From: Pempheris klunzingeri
Lineage: Eukaryota > Chordata > Actinopteri > Acropomatiformes > Pempheridae
DNA: 64,000 nucleotides
NCBI RefSeq assembly: GCF_042242105.1
Contig: NC_092024.1
Coordinates: 2,166,001-2,230,000, forward strand
Direction: 5' to 3'
The position numbers and the translations under genes were made by a program. Numbering within the stretch: the first letter of the stretch is position 1; every line of letters begins with the position of its first letter. Below, piece after piece: positions 54,005 through 64,000 of this stretch. The notes under the pieces are model-generated. The model was not told the origin of the DNA, did no database searches, and was given only the letters and a program-made list of their open reading frames with translations.

Positions 54005-57000
54005 AGAGCAGAGGAAGGGGACTAAGGGCAGTGTGCAAAAACTATTGATTCTGTCCAGTAGGAAGGCTATGTCTCTGAATCAAGGTCAGTTCTGCACTGT
54101 CTCACCTATTAGAAACTTGCCATGTCCTCAACACACACACACACACACACGGTCAGTTTTTCCCTTTAACAATACCCCTATCACAAAGAGTGATGGACGA
54201 CACATCAAACTCAAGTGCTTGTTGAAGAGAGAAATGAATCCCAGCTTCTGGATGAAGACATTATTCTACAGTGACAGTATGAAGGATCTTCATCTGACAG
54301 TAAATGGCAGCAGACAGCAACATCATCCAGTGCCAGGCTGGGTTCAGGTGACGCAAACAAACTCATTGTCCCCTTCAAGGCAATATGTCATGTAATGTTT
54401 GTATTCAGCGATAAGTGAAATTAATGGTGGAGCAAAGTGACATTCGCTTATTCTACTCTGTTCCTGACAAATCAATAAAAAACTATGGCGGTTTAATAAA
54501 AACTTGAGTTGTTTTAGATTGAACATTTTGTGTTCACAATTTAAAATGCAGTTGTGGAGGGTGGACTAGTTGCAGACAATACACTTAGAACACACAAAGC
54601 CAGACCAGCTGCATTTTCCATCAGCCATATAAATAATAGATGATACATTATGAGTTGTCTGAGAGAGGCTTGTGATATGATGTCTGTTAGGACATTGCTG
54701 TGTCCCGGATTTGACACAAATATTAACCGACATTGAGAGATGGACACTAGAAAACAAATACAACTACACAGATTTCACAAAGAGAGGGAGAGGAGAGAGG
54801 GAGAGACAGAGGATGTGATGAGGAGACAGACAGAAAAACAGCGAGGGGGGAGTATCTATTTGAAAAACACTCTTGTAGCCCATATCTGTGTGTATTTTCT
54901 GAAAATGTTGCTGGTGGTCATTTTTCAATATCAAATCCTATTAGCCTGAGAGATCCTGTGAGCGTTGCAGCAGACTGCTGGAGTCCTCTCGAGCCTTGTA
55001 ACAGAGCGAGAGAGGGAGCTGCAGTGCCATATTCGCCTTTTATCTGGACACACAGGGGTCATATAGCTTCTCTTTGAAGAAATATTCAACTAATTACCTT
55101 GGAGAGTGGCCTCACAGGCAGAGAGCAGACTGTGGATTGTTAAGGCATTGTGAAGGGGTAAACTAAGGATGAGGATTTTCATCTTGCACTAAAAACACAC
55201 ATCCCAGAAAAAAGCCTGGGCCATTGTTCCAACCTGGGATAGATAAAGGGCCACATAACCGGAGAAGATGGAAGAATGATGACTGGAGAGGGAAAAGTGC
55301 AAAAGGCTAGTGTAATACGAAAGCTGATCCCATGATGAAAGCATATAAAAAGAATAACTCCACCTGCCACTTGGTGCTTTGTTTACGGCCCATGCCATTG
55401 CTGGAAATTGTGTCAGACAGGACATTCTCTGATACCAGTTGTCTTAAAATCTAGAAACTTGGTTGTCACTTTCACATGGCATACACCGAACATAACATTT
55501 TGGCTACTCGTTAGTTTATATGTTGCCTCTGTCCTAACAAACTCTCTAGCTAGGCAGAAAAACAGCAGAAAGAAAAACAGTTGTGCAGCAGATACTCCTG
55601 CTGGCAGTGCGCTTTGCCTGGCACATTCATTCATCTCCCCTCTTGGAGTGCGTGAGGCCTGGCAGCCTAACAGTGCCAGAGCTCCAGAGGCAGCGCTTAT
55701 CTGCTCTCATAGATCATGCCTTTGTGCTGTCTGCTCCTCTGCTAAGGAATGCCAGGTAAGGCTTTTGTGGCTCAGCACAGGCCAGTACTGTCCCACCCAC
55801 CCACCCACCCCCCCCACCCCCTGAGGCTCACAGAGGCAGGCCTGTGGCTGCCCCCCCTCTGGCGTTGAGAGTCACACTGGGCTAATTCACTTGGCGTCGG
55901 GTAACAGACATCTGTCACTCAGGATGCCTCCGGGGACACACAGACAAGGCCTGATATAGGGGTGGGGTGGCCAGGGGATGTGATGCACTGTGAAACGCAT
56001 AGAGGCAGACACATACTTGCACACAGCCCACCGTAAACAGCATTCACAGGCTGTGTTCATTTACCACCAAAAGCCGTTGTTGTCAGTGACTATGATACAA
56101 GGACTTCATAATAATTTAAAAACAACAACTTTTTAAAATGTCAGTGTCTTTCACTCAAATGAAACCTCCTTGGGGAAGGTTTCTATAGCAACCGCCAGAG
56201 GGGCAGCGTGGTTCTGGTGAGGCGGTGCTGTACATGCTGTCCGAGGAGGAGCAGGGCGTTAAGGGAGATCAGGTTTCCCCCTCCAGGGGCCATCCCGACT
56301 CTGCCCCCATCTCACCCCCCAACTCTGTGCTGCTGGCATTCACATGCTAATTAATCTCCATTGGTGATTACACTCCCTTTAAACCAACTGACAACTACAG
56401 CTGGAGTAAAGCTCTTAACGGTACACTGTTGGATGGATGGATGGATGAAGGGGTGAGGGCGAGTGTTTCTGTGTGTGTGTGTGTTTCTGTCTGTACGCAC
56501 TTGTATGTATTTGTTGAGGGTGCTCTTATTTTGCCTCTCCGTGTGCTCCATAAAATGGTAGTGATAGATGATGACACGTTATCTGTGCTCCTGCCCAAAA
56601 CAGCCTCACACAACCTCCCATGATGCTCCAGGCTGTGAAACAGCCCCAGCCTAATAGCTGTATGTAAATCAGCCAGCCCATAAAGATCAGTGTCTGCACT
56701 CAGCTGTGTACGTTGGCTGACATGACAAGCACGCCACATGTCTCAATGAATTTACCCTAATGGGCCACTGGTGGTGCTGATTTAAGCTCAGTGGTGTTAC
56801 ACATGTAAGAAAATCATTCTAAAAATATGGCTAAATGTTTGCTCATAATCTTAATGGTCTTAGCTGTATGGGTAATCAATGGTCGATTTTTAAAAATAGT
56901 GCATTCCGCCGATGAGCCATTCCCGAATGGGATAGTGAACAGTAACTGAAGCAGAAGGCACGAGGAGGAAAGGATACAAGCTCTGGTACAGAGTCAGCCG

Positions 57001-60000
57001 AGACTTCACAGCCCTGCTGGCATTGATACAGGTGGCCCGCACCAAGCTTGGCAGCAGCGTCCCAGTGATGATGGCGCCATTAAACAAAGGCCCAAAGAAA
57101 GGAACCTGAGGAAGTTAAGAGAGAAAAAAAGAGTAAGAAAAAAACATCAGGCATCAAAACTTCCACACCGATCCAAAGTTAATTTGCTCAGTGTCCTGTC
57201 ATTGTATATGCAAGTGCCCAAAAATAATGATTCTAAATCTTTTTGTTCTTTTTTTAACCGTTTCTCCATCTGTTTAGGGCCAGGGTTCAAGTTGAAATTG
57301 GATTTCTACCTAACTTTGCATGACAACCACACATATCTAATGCGAATCAATGTTAGGTAAATTAAATTAAAATGACAATCAATACGAAACAATGCTCTCA
57401 TATTGAGCTACTGAACAAATACAAAGGAGCAATATGCATTTCAGCGGCAGCGTGTGAGTGTGTGTGGCTACACGCGTCTGTTCATGCATATTGGAAGGGG
57501 GCCCTTAATCACTGAAGCTCAATGGTCGTTGACCTGGAAGCTGACGTGAATGTCAAAGTCTCTCCAAAAGGTCCTGCTGTCTTCAACTCGGTAGTTCAGC
57601 TAGTACAATAACCAGTCAAATTATACAATAAATGGATTTTAACAAGAAATGATACGGACCAATTAACTTAATCACATGCCAGAAAAGTGGAGTGACGTTG
57701 TGTAAATTAACATCCTGGGTGGATCGTTACATTGTTTTACAGGCTTTTGGAGGTGCTGGCTTGCATGGGGTGGGGTGGGTGGCAGAACGGTGGCAGCCTC
57801 TGCCTTCCTCCCAGCTGTGTTTGGCTGTAGAAATCCTCTACAGGGTAGAGGCTAAAATATGTTTTACACACTCATTTCTGAACCATCTGCAACTATAGTA
57901 GGATTTTAACTTAACACACCTGCCTTTGTGTGTTATTGGGTAAGCTTTGAAATGCTGAACCGATGGCACGGGTTCTCTATTGTAATCCAAACAATCCAAA
58001 CAGTCTCTCACAGTGTCTTAATGAAGGCAGTTAGATTTAGAGGGATTGTTTGATCCCCACAGAGTTGAATATAACCTGTTACTATGAACATTTATACTGG
58101 TAATACAGATTATCTGTAAAAGAGTAGCTGCACCTGGGATGGCCCTAATAATATAATATTGATTGTTGCATTTCATCTGAAAAATCTTAAAAATGACTTG
58201 CTAACAAAACAAAAGATAATCAATGCATTAAAGGGAGGAATACAAACTAGATTATGGAGACATTTATTTCATCTGAATAATGTTCGTATAGAAAAGATTG
58301 TGGAATTATGTGAACATCTGAAAACATCCATTCTCAGACAAAGACATTTCATTACCTGTGGAAGGCCACACAACGAATGCAGTACCACAGAGTGGCCGAG
58401 ATGAAAGCTAGCCAAGAAAGGATAGTAACCATCTCTGAGAGCCCATACCCACAGTGTGGGTAATAATGCACTGCTGGAGTAGGGGAAACTGAGAGCCTTC
58501 AGACAGAAACCACAACAGGAAAAATAACCTATAAAACTCACAGCAAAGTCTGAATAGGAAGAGAGAAGAATGGACTACTTCAGCTCATGAACAGAAACTG
58601 AAAATTAATGCAGAGCTGAAAAAAGCCCATGTGATTTTGTTGCTTGTTGTGTGCGGAATATCTTCCACATCACCATCATCTTAGTACAAAGGACAAGTAC
58701 ACTTCTAATGTACTGAATCATATTGAATATGTATAGTTCATTATAGTGTTAACCAAAGTCCACAGTCTGCTTGGTTTACCTGCGGTTTCTTCATGATCTG
58801 GATGAAATACATGTGGTTCTTCATTGGGTAGATGATAATCAGCACGTCTCCAAAGTCAGTTGGGATGATGCCACGTCTGTAGTCCCTGGTGTGCTCTGAC
58901 CACACTATGTGCACCTCGTCATTTCCCAGGTGACGCAGCTGTCAAGCAAACAAAATCAGTCTAATCAAGTGCCTGGCAAGTGCGGGCCATTTTCATCCTC
59001 ATGGTGATGATGACAGGAGGCCAAATTTAGTGCGATTAGGGCATGTCTCTGGTTTTATAAGTATCAGTATCTTAGGCCCACATCACCTCCAGAAGGCTGA
59101 GCAGTGAAGTGATGTAGAGGAGGTATGTAGAAAGGGGTGACTAATAACAAAACATTATTTACTGCTGATATTCCATATATAAAGTGTCGTAACTGGCTTT
59201 TATCGTTGCATATTAGCAATATTTTATTCACTGCTTTATTCCATTATAAGTTCTGCTGGTGTTTCTTAAAGAGAAAGCATAAATGCAGCAGGTGCAAGAG
59301 CAAGGTGAGTGCTAGAAGCTAAATCAGAAACTTTGTTTGAAAACAATGGTTTAGATTGGGGTCTGGGCTCTGGCTTTGACTATTTTTATAGCTTTTTCAT
59401 TACAAATTCAAACTGCAAACACAAAATGGACAAAATTGAGCATTTCAAAACCAAATAATTCAAATCCAATTAACTTTCCCCATCAGAGATTAAATTGCTT
59501 CCCATTTCCACTCTATTCACAAACACAAATGAAACTGGGCAGGACAAGAAGATACACTTAAATGACAGGAAATTGACGGATGCCAGTTTGAAATAGGTAA
59601 ACAGCTTTCCTGTTCCAGAAGTAAAACAGATGGACACAGCTACATTATCTTCTCTAACAAGTGTGGATGACTTATTAGCTGGTAGTCCAGTGATGTTTTC
59701 TGGGGTATCATAGACACTGAAAAGTGAGCCTCTACTCAGAGGAAAACATCTGCCAATGTACTGTGGGCCTAATGAGCCATTAAGAAACATGCCCTCGCCA
59801 CCAAAAATGCAATTAGCACATTCTATTATAAGCCCTTAATTATGGTAATACAGTAATCTTAAACAAATCCACGGCATGCTGATTACTGGAGCTCGCCAGT
59901 TCAGTCTGTCTGTCCAAGGATCAGCAGGTACCAACCAGGTCAGTCACTGGGACAATTTCTGAGAAAATGTTGAATATGCATTTGCGCTAGACAATCAACA

Positions 60001-63000
60001 CTGGGATGTTAATTTGGGTTAAGATATTAGCATTTGGATGAGCTTAATCACAAGTTTAACGAGGATACTTATGCTCCAGTCAATCATCTTCTTCACTGAT
60101 CTATTTAGTTCCTTGTTAATCACATCCAAATGTTTAGGACTTCTTTAATAACGTGATTCAAGTCAAAGGCTCTTGTCCAATTAGCCCTCTTTGACCTCCC
60201 ACTCAGCCAATGAGTTTCACACACATGGAGACAGCAGGCCAGAGGACCCCAGAACACAAGAAGATCCTTACAAAAACAACCTGCAGCAGCCCAGTTAAGC
60301 TATGGTGCCTGGGGGTAAATGTGATAGCCAAGGCACCCGTCCATCTCCCACTCTTTTACAGACCAGACACACATACACACGCACATGGTCTACATGGCCT
60401 GACCCCCAACCCTGTAGGTCGCTTCTATAACCACATTACTGAGGCCAGCTGCTACTGCTGCAGCTTGCAGAGCCCTAAAACCCACAATTGGATTGAGGAA
60501 TTCATGGCTTTCCCTCTTTTCTTTTTGGTTTAGCCATTTTCCCCCCTTTCATCGTCTTCAAACGGGCAATCTGCCCAGCGAGAGCTACCCCATCCGTTGC
60601 TCGCCCACAGTATGCCTCTGTGGTTACCGGCAGTAAAGTGGGTCACTGCTGGACTAAAAGTATTATTTTTAAATTGACAGGGAAACATCCTACTTGGGCT
60701 CAGATGAATCCCGTTTCTCATTCCAATTCTTCATACCACTTTCTCGTCTCCCTGCCCCACTATCTTTTTCTGAAGCATTCGTGCCTGTGGCCAGCCTGCC
60801 AATTTCTGTGCGACCTGTGGCTGGTGTGGAGATCTGTGCAAGGTGAGCATCAGCAATTAGAGAAGTTCTCGATGAAATGGATGGAAGTAAAGTGGCAGCA
60901 CACTTCGCCGTGGGCATGGCAGCCCCTCCAGCGCCGCACTCTGGCCAAACAAAGTCAGAATCTTTACTCACTCTAACTAATTTTTACAGGTACTAAGCAC
61001 AGGTTTGAAATGGCTTTGAAATGAGTGGGGGGTTATTTGTGAAACAGAGAGGGGGGTGATCTTTGGAGAGCTGGAAGGGGGTTGGATATGAGGACAGCCT
61101 GATGAATTTCCCTTCTCAGCAGGGTACTGTATGAGAAGATTGGCAGGACGGGCAGGGGCCTTGCGGCTCATTTCTTCGTGCTAACTGCTACTGGTGCACT
61201 ACAGCTCAGAATCCCACTGCAGAACACAATCGATCGCTCCTGTGGCGGCAGCAGGAATTGGATAAAAGGATCCTGCCGGCATCCGGCCGGCGCCTGCCCT
61301 AGCAGGGAGAGCTAATGGCTGAATCCAGGCCCTGGTCACAGCACACAGGGAGGGGGGCAGGGGCTAGCAGAATCATAGTCATTACCGCCGCGGCACATGC
61401 CCTCTCTTCACTCACGCGCCTACGACTCTCTACTCCTCAGGCCTGCCTGGCTGGGACCACTAATCAATGCCCGCACTCTGGAGTCACACCTCCTGATCAC
61501 AGCTTAACACAGAGCTGAAGGCTACAACAACATACTGCCTGCTTGGCCTGTGACTGTGTAGCCATTTTACTGCATCAAACAGGAAAAGAAGTACCATCTC
61601 TTTTTTCTTTACATATTATTTGCCATTTACACAATACATATTTACGTAATCCAAAGGTCACAGACGGGCAGGAATTGTCAAAATTGATTACAACACAAAT
61701 CATGTCAACACACAAGACTTTTTACCTTTTTGGTGAGGCAGTCATCAGAATTAGATGGCATACGAGTGGAGACGTGGAAGATTGCTTCCATGGTGGAGGT
61801 AGCATAATAAGGAGCTGTTAGACCTGTGCTGCCATTCCTCTGGAGGCCACCCATAAAGCCACAGTGTGTGGCCAGGTCCACCTGAGGAATACATGCACAA
61901 TTTAGTGTGTTCTGAGTGCGTCTGTAGATCTGTGTGTGCATATTTGCGCTTCATCTGTAGGAAACAGAGGATGTGTTGATTTGAGGGTGTGGTCATCTGC
62001 ACCTCCCATCCCAGTCCAGAGACAAAGTCTTCATAGGCCTGGCTGCCTGCGCTGTTGGACAAGATGGAGCACTTGTCTTCTTGGCCCTCTCCAATGTAGA
62101 ACACAGCAATCTTGTGTGTCTCTCGACTACAGAACAAAACATACAGTAGCCATTATTAAAAGAACAGCGCAGCAGCCAATTTTATAAACGCAATAGAACT
62201 TGAAAAGCTTCTCACTACTCTAGCCACTTCAAATGAAATGCTTTGAAATGTGAATCCAGTGACTCAAAACACTACACCTTGTTTGTAAAGGTAAATTGTG
62301 TGTGTAAGTGTAATTGAGTTGAATAAAATCAGTTGTGCAGAATGTGAAAAACCAAAGTCTGTCTGCAAAATTTTTCCACTATCTCTCCATCTCTCTAACA
62401 TGATTTAAAAAAAGAATCTGAGCAAAGCCACCCCTCTACATTTCCTGTTGCCATGGCAGTACATCATGCTGGGGTAGATTTAGGGCACTTTGCATGCTTG
62501 CGCACAGGTTGTTATTGCCCAACCAAGTCCGGCCATCTGGGAGAATGAAGTCCAATCCTGAGAGGATTCTTTAATAAGCTCCTGTCATTAGCGATGTGTT
62601 GAGTACTTATTGATTGGACTAAGAGAGACACAGTAAGAGGAGGACAGCTAGGGTGATACTGGGAGGCTTCCAGGGCTGTGATCAGCTGGAGATGGTACAA
62701 ATTAGAAAAATCATGGAGGAGGAGGGGAGGGATGGGGCAATATGATGCTGCTTTGATAAACTTTATGACTTATAACCAGCGTTATTTCACTTATGTAGAG
62801 ACAGGTTAACCATATGGCTGCAGTGACAGTTTGATTAGCAGAGGGCACTAAATTATGGATAATTATGTGTGTTCACTGGTATCTCAAACAAACCCAATTT
62901 CAGCAGGACATAAAAAGACATAGAATTCTAAATTGAATTTGAATTACCACTGCCTGGAATCCAAGTTCTTCAGTTCCCTTAAGAGTTTGGAGTTTTTCTT

Positions 63001-64000
63001 CAACAAATGGAAACTTTTCCTGTTTGACAAAAACATTCTTGATCAGCATTGATATATTTTAAGGAGGAAACTGCCATGCTGGCAACAGTGAACAGCCACT
63101 GGAAATGGTAGTACGATCTACTAGCAAATTATCCAAAAAAAACCAACAAAAAACTGAAGGCTTTTCAACCAAAGTTTTGTTTTCCAGTCAAGATTAACAA
63201 AGGCAAAAAAAGGCACAGGTGCAATCAGCAATCTCCTGCTCACTCTGTGCACGTTGCACCATCACCATTAAGAGGTGTAAGCTTTTAATTTACAGGGAAG
63301 CACTGCAAAGATGTGGCTCTGCAAGGTAGACTTTAGTGAAAACAGCTGGGCACTTTTTACCCTGTGGAGAGGAGATTAAGACACCCCAGACTCCAGTGTG
63401 CTTTTAAGTTTGCTCTTTCTCTTTTGAGTAACAAGTCAACAGCCGAGTTACCCGAGGAAGTAACTTGGGTTCAAATATTTTGTTTTATTTTTTCCGGCAT
63501 ACTGGCTACTTTAAAAAATGTGGTTTGCAGACTAAATGATTAAGATATACATTGAGAGGCGGATAAACAACAGACCTCTGTATGACTTCTTACAACCCTG
63601 CCCATCTCGTTATTCCTCTAGTATAGTGCAACCCAGACCAATGATTGTAGCCAATTGGAAGTGTACCTGCGGTCCCAAGAGTTCATGCCAAGGTCATTAA
63701 GCAGCAGCCGACAGAAGTAGAAAGGGGCTTTTGGTTCCTGGTGGGAGGGTTCCCTCTGGCAGGCAGCCCGAAAGCTTATATCAGCATCCCACCTCCTCAC
63801 TTGCTCCTCCTCCTGCTGAGTTTGACGCAGAATGGCCTCCACAATGGTGCTCTCTTGCTCCAGGTTCATGCCATGGGGTGAGGGAGCTGGCTGGTTGAGT
63901 TTGAGTTGTGGCTGGGGCAGGCATTCTGAGCTGCTTTGGCCCAAGTCCTCCAAAAGCTTATCCAGAATATCTAACTCTTCCTCCTCACAGCAGTCGGAGG
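31976..64000 (-). CDS. ralgapa2: Ral GTPase-activating protein subunit alpha-2, 3' part (runs off the window)
   Basis: Catalytic subunit of the RalGAP complex, which stimulates GTP hydrolysis by RalA and RalB; it works with the beta subunit. Exons on the minus strand: from beyond 64000 to 63667, 63019-62948, 62126-62003, 61881-61726, 58938-58780, 57105-56978, 37494-37373 and 32133-31976; every junction keeps frame. The first carries [15 protein letters not shown]. The Rap/Ran-GAP domain then runs through [51 protein letters not shown] and VPFFGPLF. The Asn of HLGND corresponds to the catalytic 'Asn thumb'. The last exon adds a basic tail with [17 protein letters not shown] and a TGA at 31976. 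The INSM1 neighbour supports alpha-2 over alpha-1, whose neighbour is INSM2. The donor at 56976 (TT then GTATCC) is weak, but frame and homology demand it. Confidence 0.93.
34211..34252 (-). other. ralgapa2: 42-nt cassette exon of ralgapa2 giving an alternative C-terminus
   Basis: On the minus strand CCCTTTTAG precedes 42 bases that end in a good GTAAGC donor. Joined to the exon at 37373-37494 in phase 1, it adds a single Asp codon and then TAA, so the protein would end SGTD. If skipped, the upstream exon joins in frame to 31976-32133 and gains 52 codons of Ser/Thr- and Arg-rich tail. Mammalian RALGAPA proteins are known in a form ending DADH, which would fit an exon of this kind. Splicing is inferred from sequence only. 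Confidence 0.5.
35384..36531. repeat. (CA)n microsatellites in a ralgapa2 intron
   Basis: Arrays lie at about 35384-35440 (CA with CG interruptions), 35667-35700, 35961-36000 and 36492-36531. They sit within the intron between the exons at 37373 and 34211. A shorter array is at 38461-38482, in the next intron upstream. Confidence 0.95.
42940..43700 (-). mobile_element. Degraded non-LTR retrotransposon (LINE), reverse transcriptase remnant
   Basis: On the minus strand, broken frames recall an L2/CR1-group reverse transcriptase in the right order: [10 protein letters not shown] near 43520-43550, [15 protein letters not shown] near 43405-43450, [15 protein letters not shown] near 43325-43366, [13 protein letters not shown] at about 43220-43255, and a decayed catalytic box FRCYSD near 43070-43090, where YADD is normal. 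Stop codons and frameshifts lie between the blocks. The last two motifs are about 160 bases apart, less than expected, so there is an internal deletion. This copy cannot be active. The exact ends are approximate. Confidence 0.78.
43727..43860 (+). mobile_element. Short interspersed repeat fragment common in fish
   Basis: The stretch with GTAAATGGTGTGTATTTGTA, CACCTTTCTAGTC and CCACTCAAAGCGCTTTTG is a motif series I recognise from a very abundant dispersed repeat in teleost genomes. It then breaks off into a GCTAT satellite. It lies immediately beside the LINE remnant, so it may be a separate insertion or part of a composite. The family name is not asserted. Confidence 0.55.
43876..43925. repeat. 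(GCTAT)n pentanucleotide repeat
   Basis: Ten five-base units with two GCTAC variants, ending in GCTCT. It adjoins the dispersed-repeat fragment upstream. Confidence 0.95.
49184..49218. repeat. Poly-C run followed by (CAC)n
   Basis: About fifteen C residues followed by six to seven CAC units, in the large ralgapa2 intron. Similar G/C runs at 32815, 44838 and 55808 make this intron and its flanks prone to length errors. Confidence 0.9.
53847..54152. repeat. Opposed (CA)n and (GT)n arrays
   Basis: A CA array at about 53847-53884 is followed 75 bases later by a GT array at 53960-54003, and another CA array at 54131-54152. The first two are complementary on the same strand and could pair as a long hairpin in the ralgapa2 pre-mRNA. 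Confidence 0.9.
59000..61720. other. ralgapa2 intron with no recognised feature
   Basis: This 2.8 kb intron lies between the exons at 58780-58938 and 61726-61881. I found no exon, RNA gene or mobile element in it. A GC-rich block at about 61195-61330 has a CCGGCATCCGGCCGG core and unique sequence and might be regulatory, but nothing stronger can be said. Confidence 0.5.

Larger units (their letters stand above)
37495..56977 (-). other. 19.5 kb ralgapa2 intron
   Basis: The intron separates the exon ending in YQS at 56978 from the one beginning [10 protein letters not shown]. It contains a degraded LINE fragment (42940-43700), a further repeat and a GCTAT satellite (43730-43925), a C-run with CAC repeats (49184-49218) and CA arrays at about 48141-48166, 53847-53884, 53960-54003 (GT) and 54131-54152. 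No nested gene was found. Unique segments rich in ATTAG, CAATTA and CAGCTG motifs, such as 47480-47610, 48180-48470 and 49990-50120, are candidate enhancers, possibly of insm1. Confidence 0.7.

Noticed and set aside
56752..56782. A second RE1-like match ending GTGGTGCTGAT
   Set aside because: Only the half-site and its neighbouring bases fit; the other half does not match, so it is well below the site at 21812. A similar weak match at about 44780 was rejected for the same reason.
24861..64000. Alternative identification as insm2 with ralgapa1
   Set aside because: The zinc-finger protein ends [12 protein letters not shown] and keeps the INSM1 finger order and SNAG domain closely, whereas INSM2 is divergent; the neighbour is then expected to be ralgapa2.

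Overview
The window is vertebrate nuclear DNA, almost certainly from a ray-finned (teleost) fish and probably a percomorph. Genes are split by GT-AG introns, non-coding DNA predominates, (CA)n arrays are frequent, and there is a foldback element of a type I associate with percomorph genomes. Four protein-coding genes can be reconstructed with splice sites that keep frame, plus one possible unidentified minus-strand gene seen as two exon-like blocks.

Layout. From 0.5 to 3.1 kb on the minus strand is zbtb8a, a BTB and zinc-finger transcription factor. From 4.5 to 6.9 kb, also minus, is gale (UDP-glucose 4-epimerase), complete in ten short exons; a perfect CRE and GC-rich sequence near 8.25 kb may be its promoter. 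From 9.6 to 11.4 kb on the plus strand is a kazald-family secreted IGFBP/Kazal/Ig protein in four coding exons. A 13.4 kb gene-free stretch (11.4-24.9 kb) follows. It holds a foldback mobile element interrupted by a second insertion, an RE1/REST-like site, and several homeodomain/POU/E-box-rich segments. At 24.9-26.3 kb is the single-exon gene insm1, a SNAG/zinc-finger neuroendocrine repressor, with an AU-rich 3' UTR. From 32.0 kb to the right edge on the minus strand is the 3' part of ralgapa2, the catalytic alpha subunit of the Ral GTPase-activating complex. It is convergent with insm1, as INSM1 and RALGAPA2 are in human.

The visible ralgapa2 exons are dispersed over 32 kb, with one 19.5 kb intron that carries a degraded LINE fragment, a pentanucleotide satellite and possible regulatory DNA. 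A 42-nt cassette exon at 34.2 kb would switch the protein between two C-termini.

The genes do not form one pathway: gale is metabolic, kazald is extracellular, and zbtb8a and insm1 are nuclear regulators. The insm1/ralgapa2 pair looks like a developmental gene embedded with a large bystander neighbour. No rRNA, tRNA, CRISPR or bacterial-type features were seen. The least expected items are the C-terminal switch in ralgapa2, the RE1-like site upstream of insm1, the nested foldback element, and the two in-frame exon-like blocks between gale and kazald.
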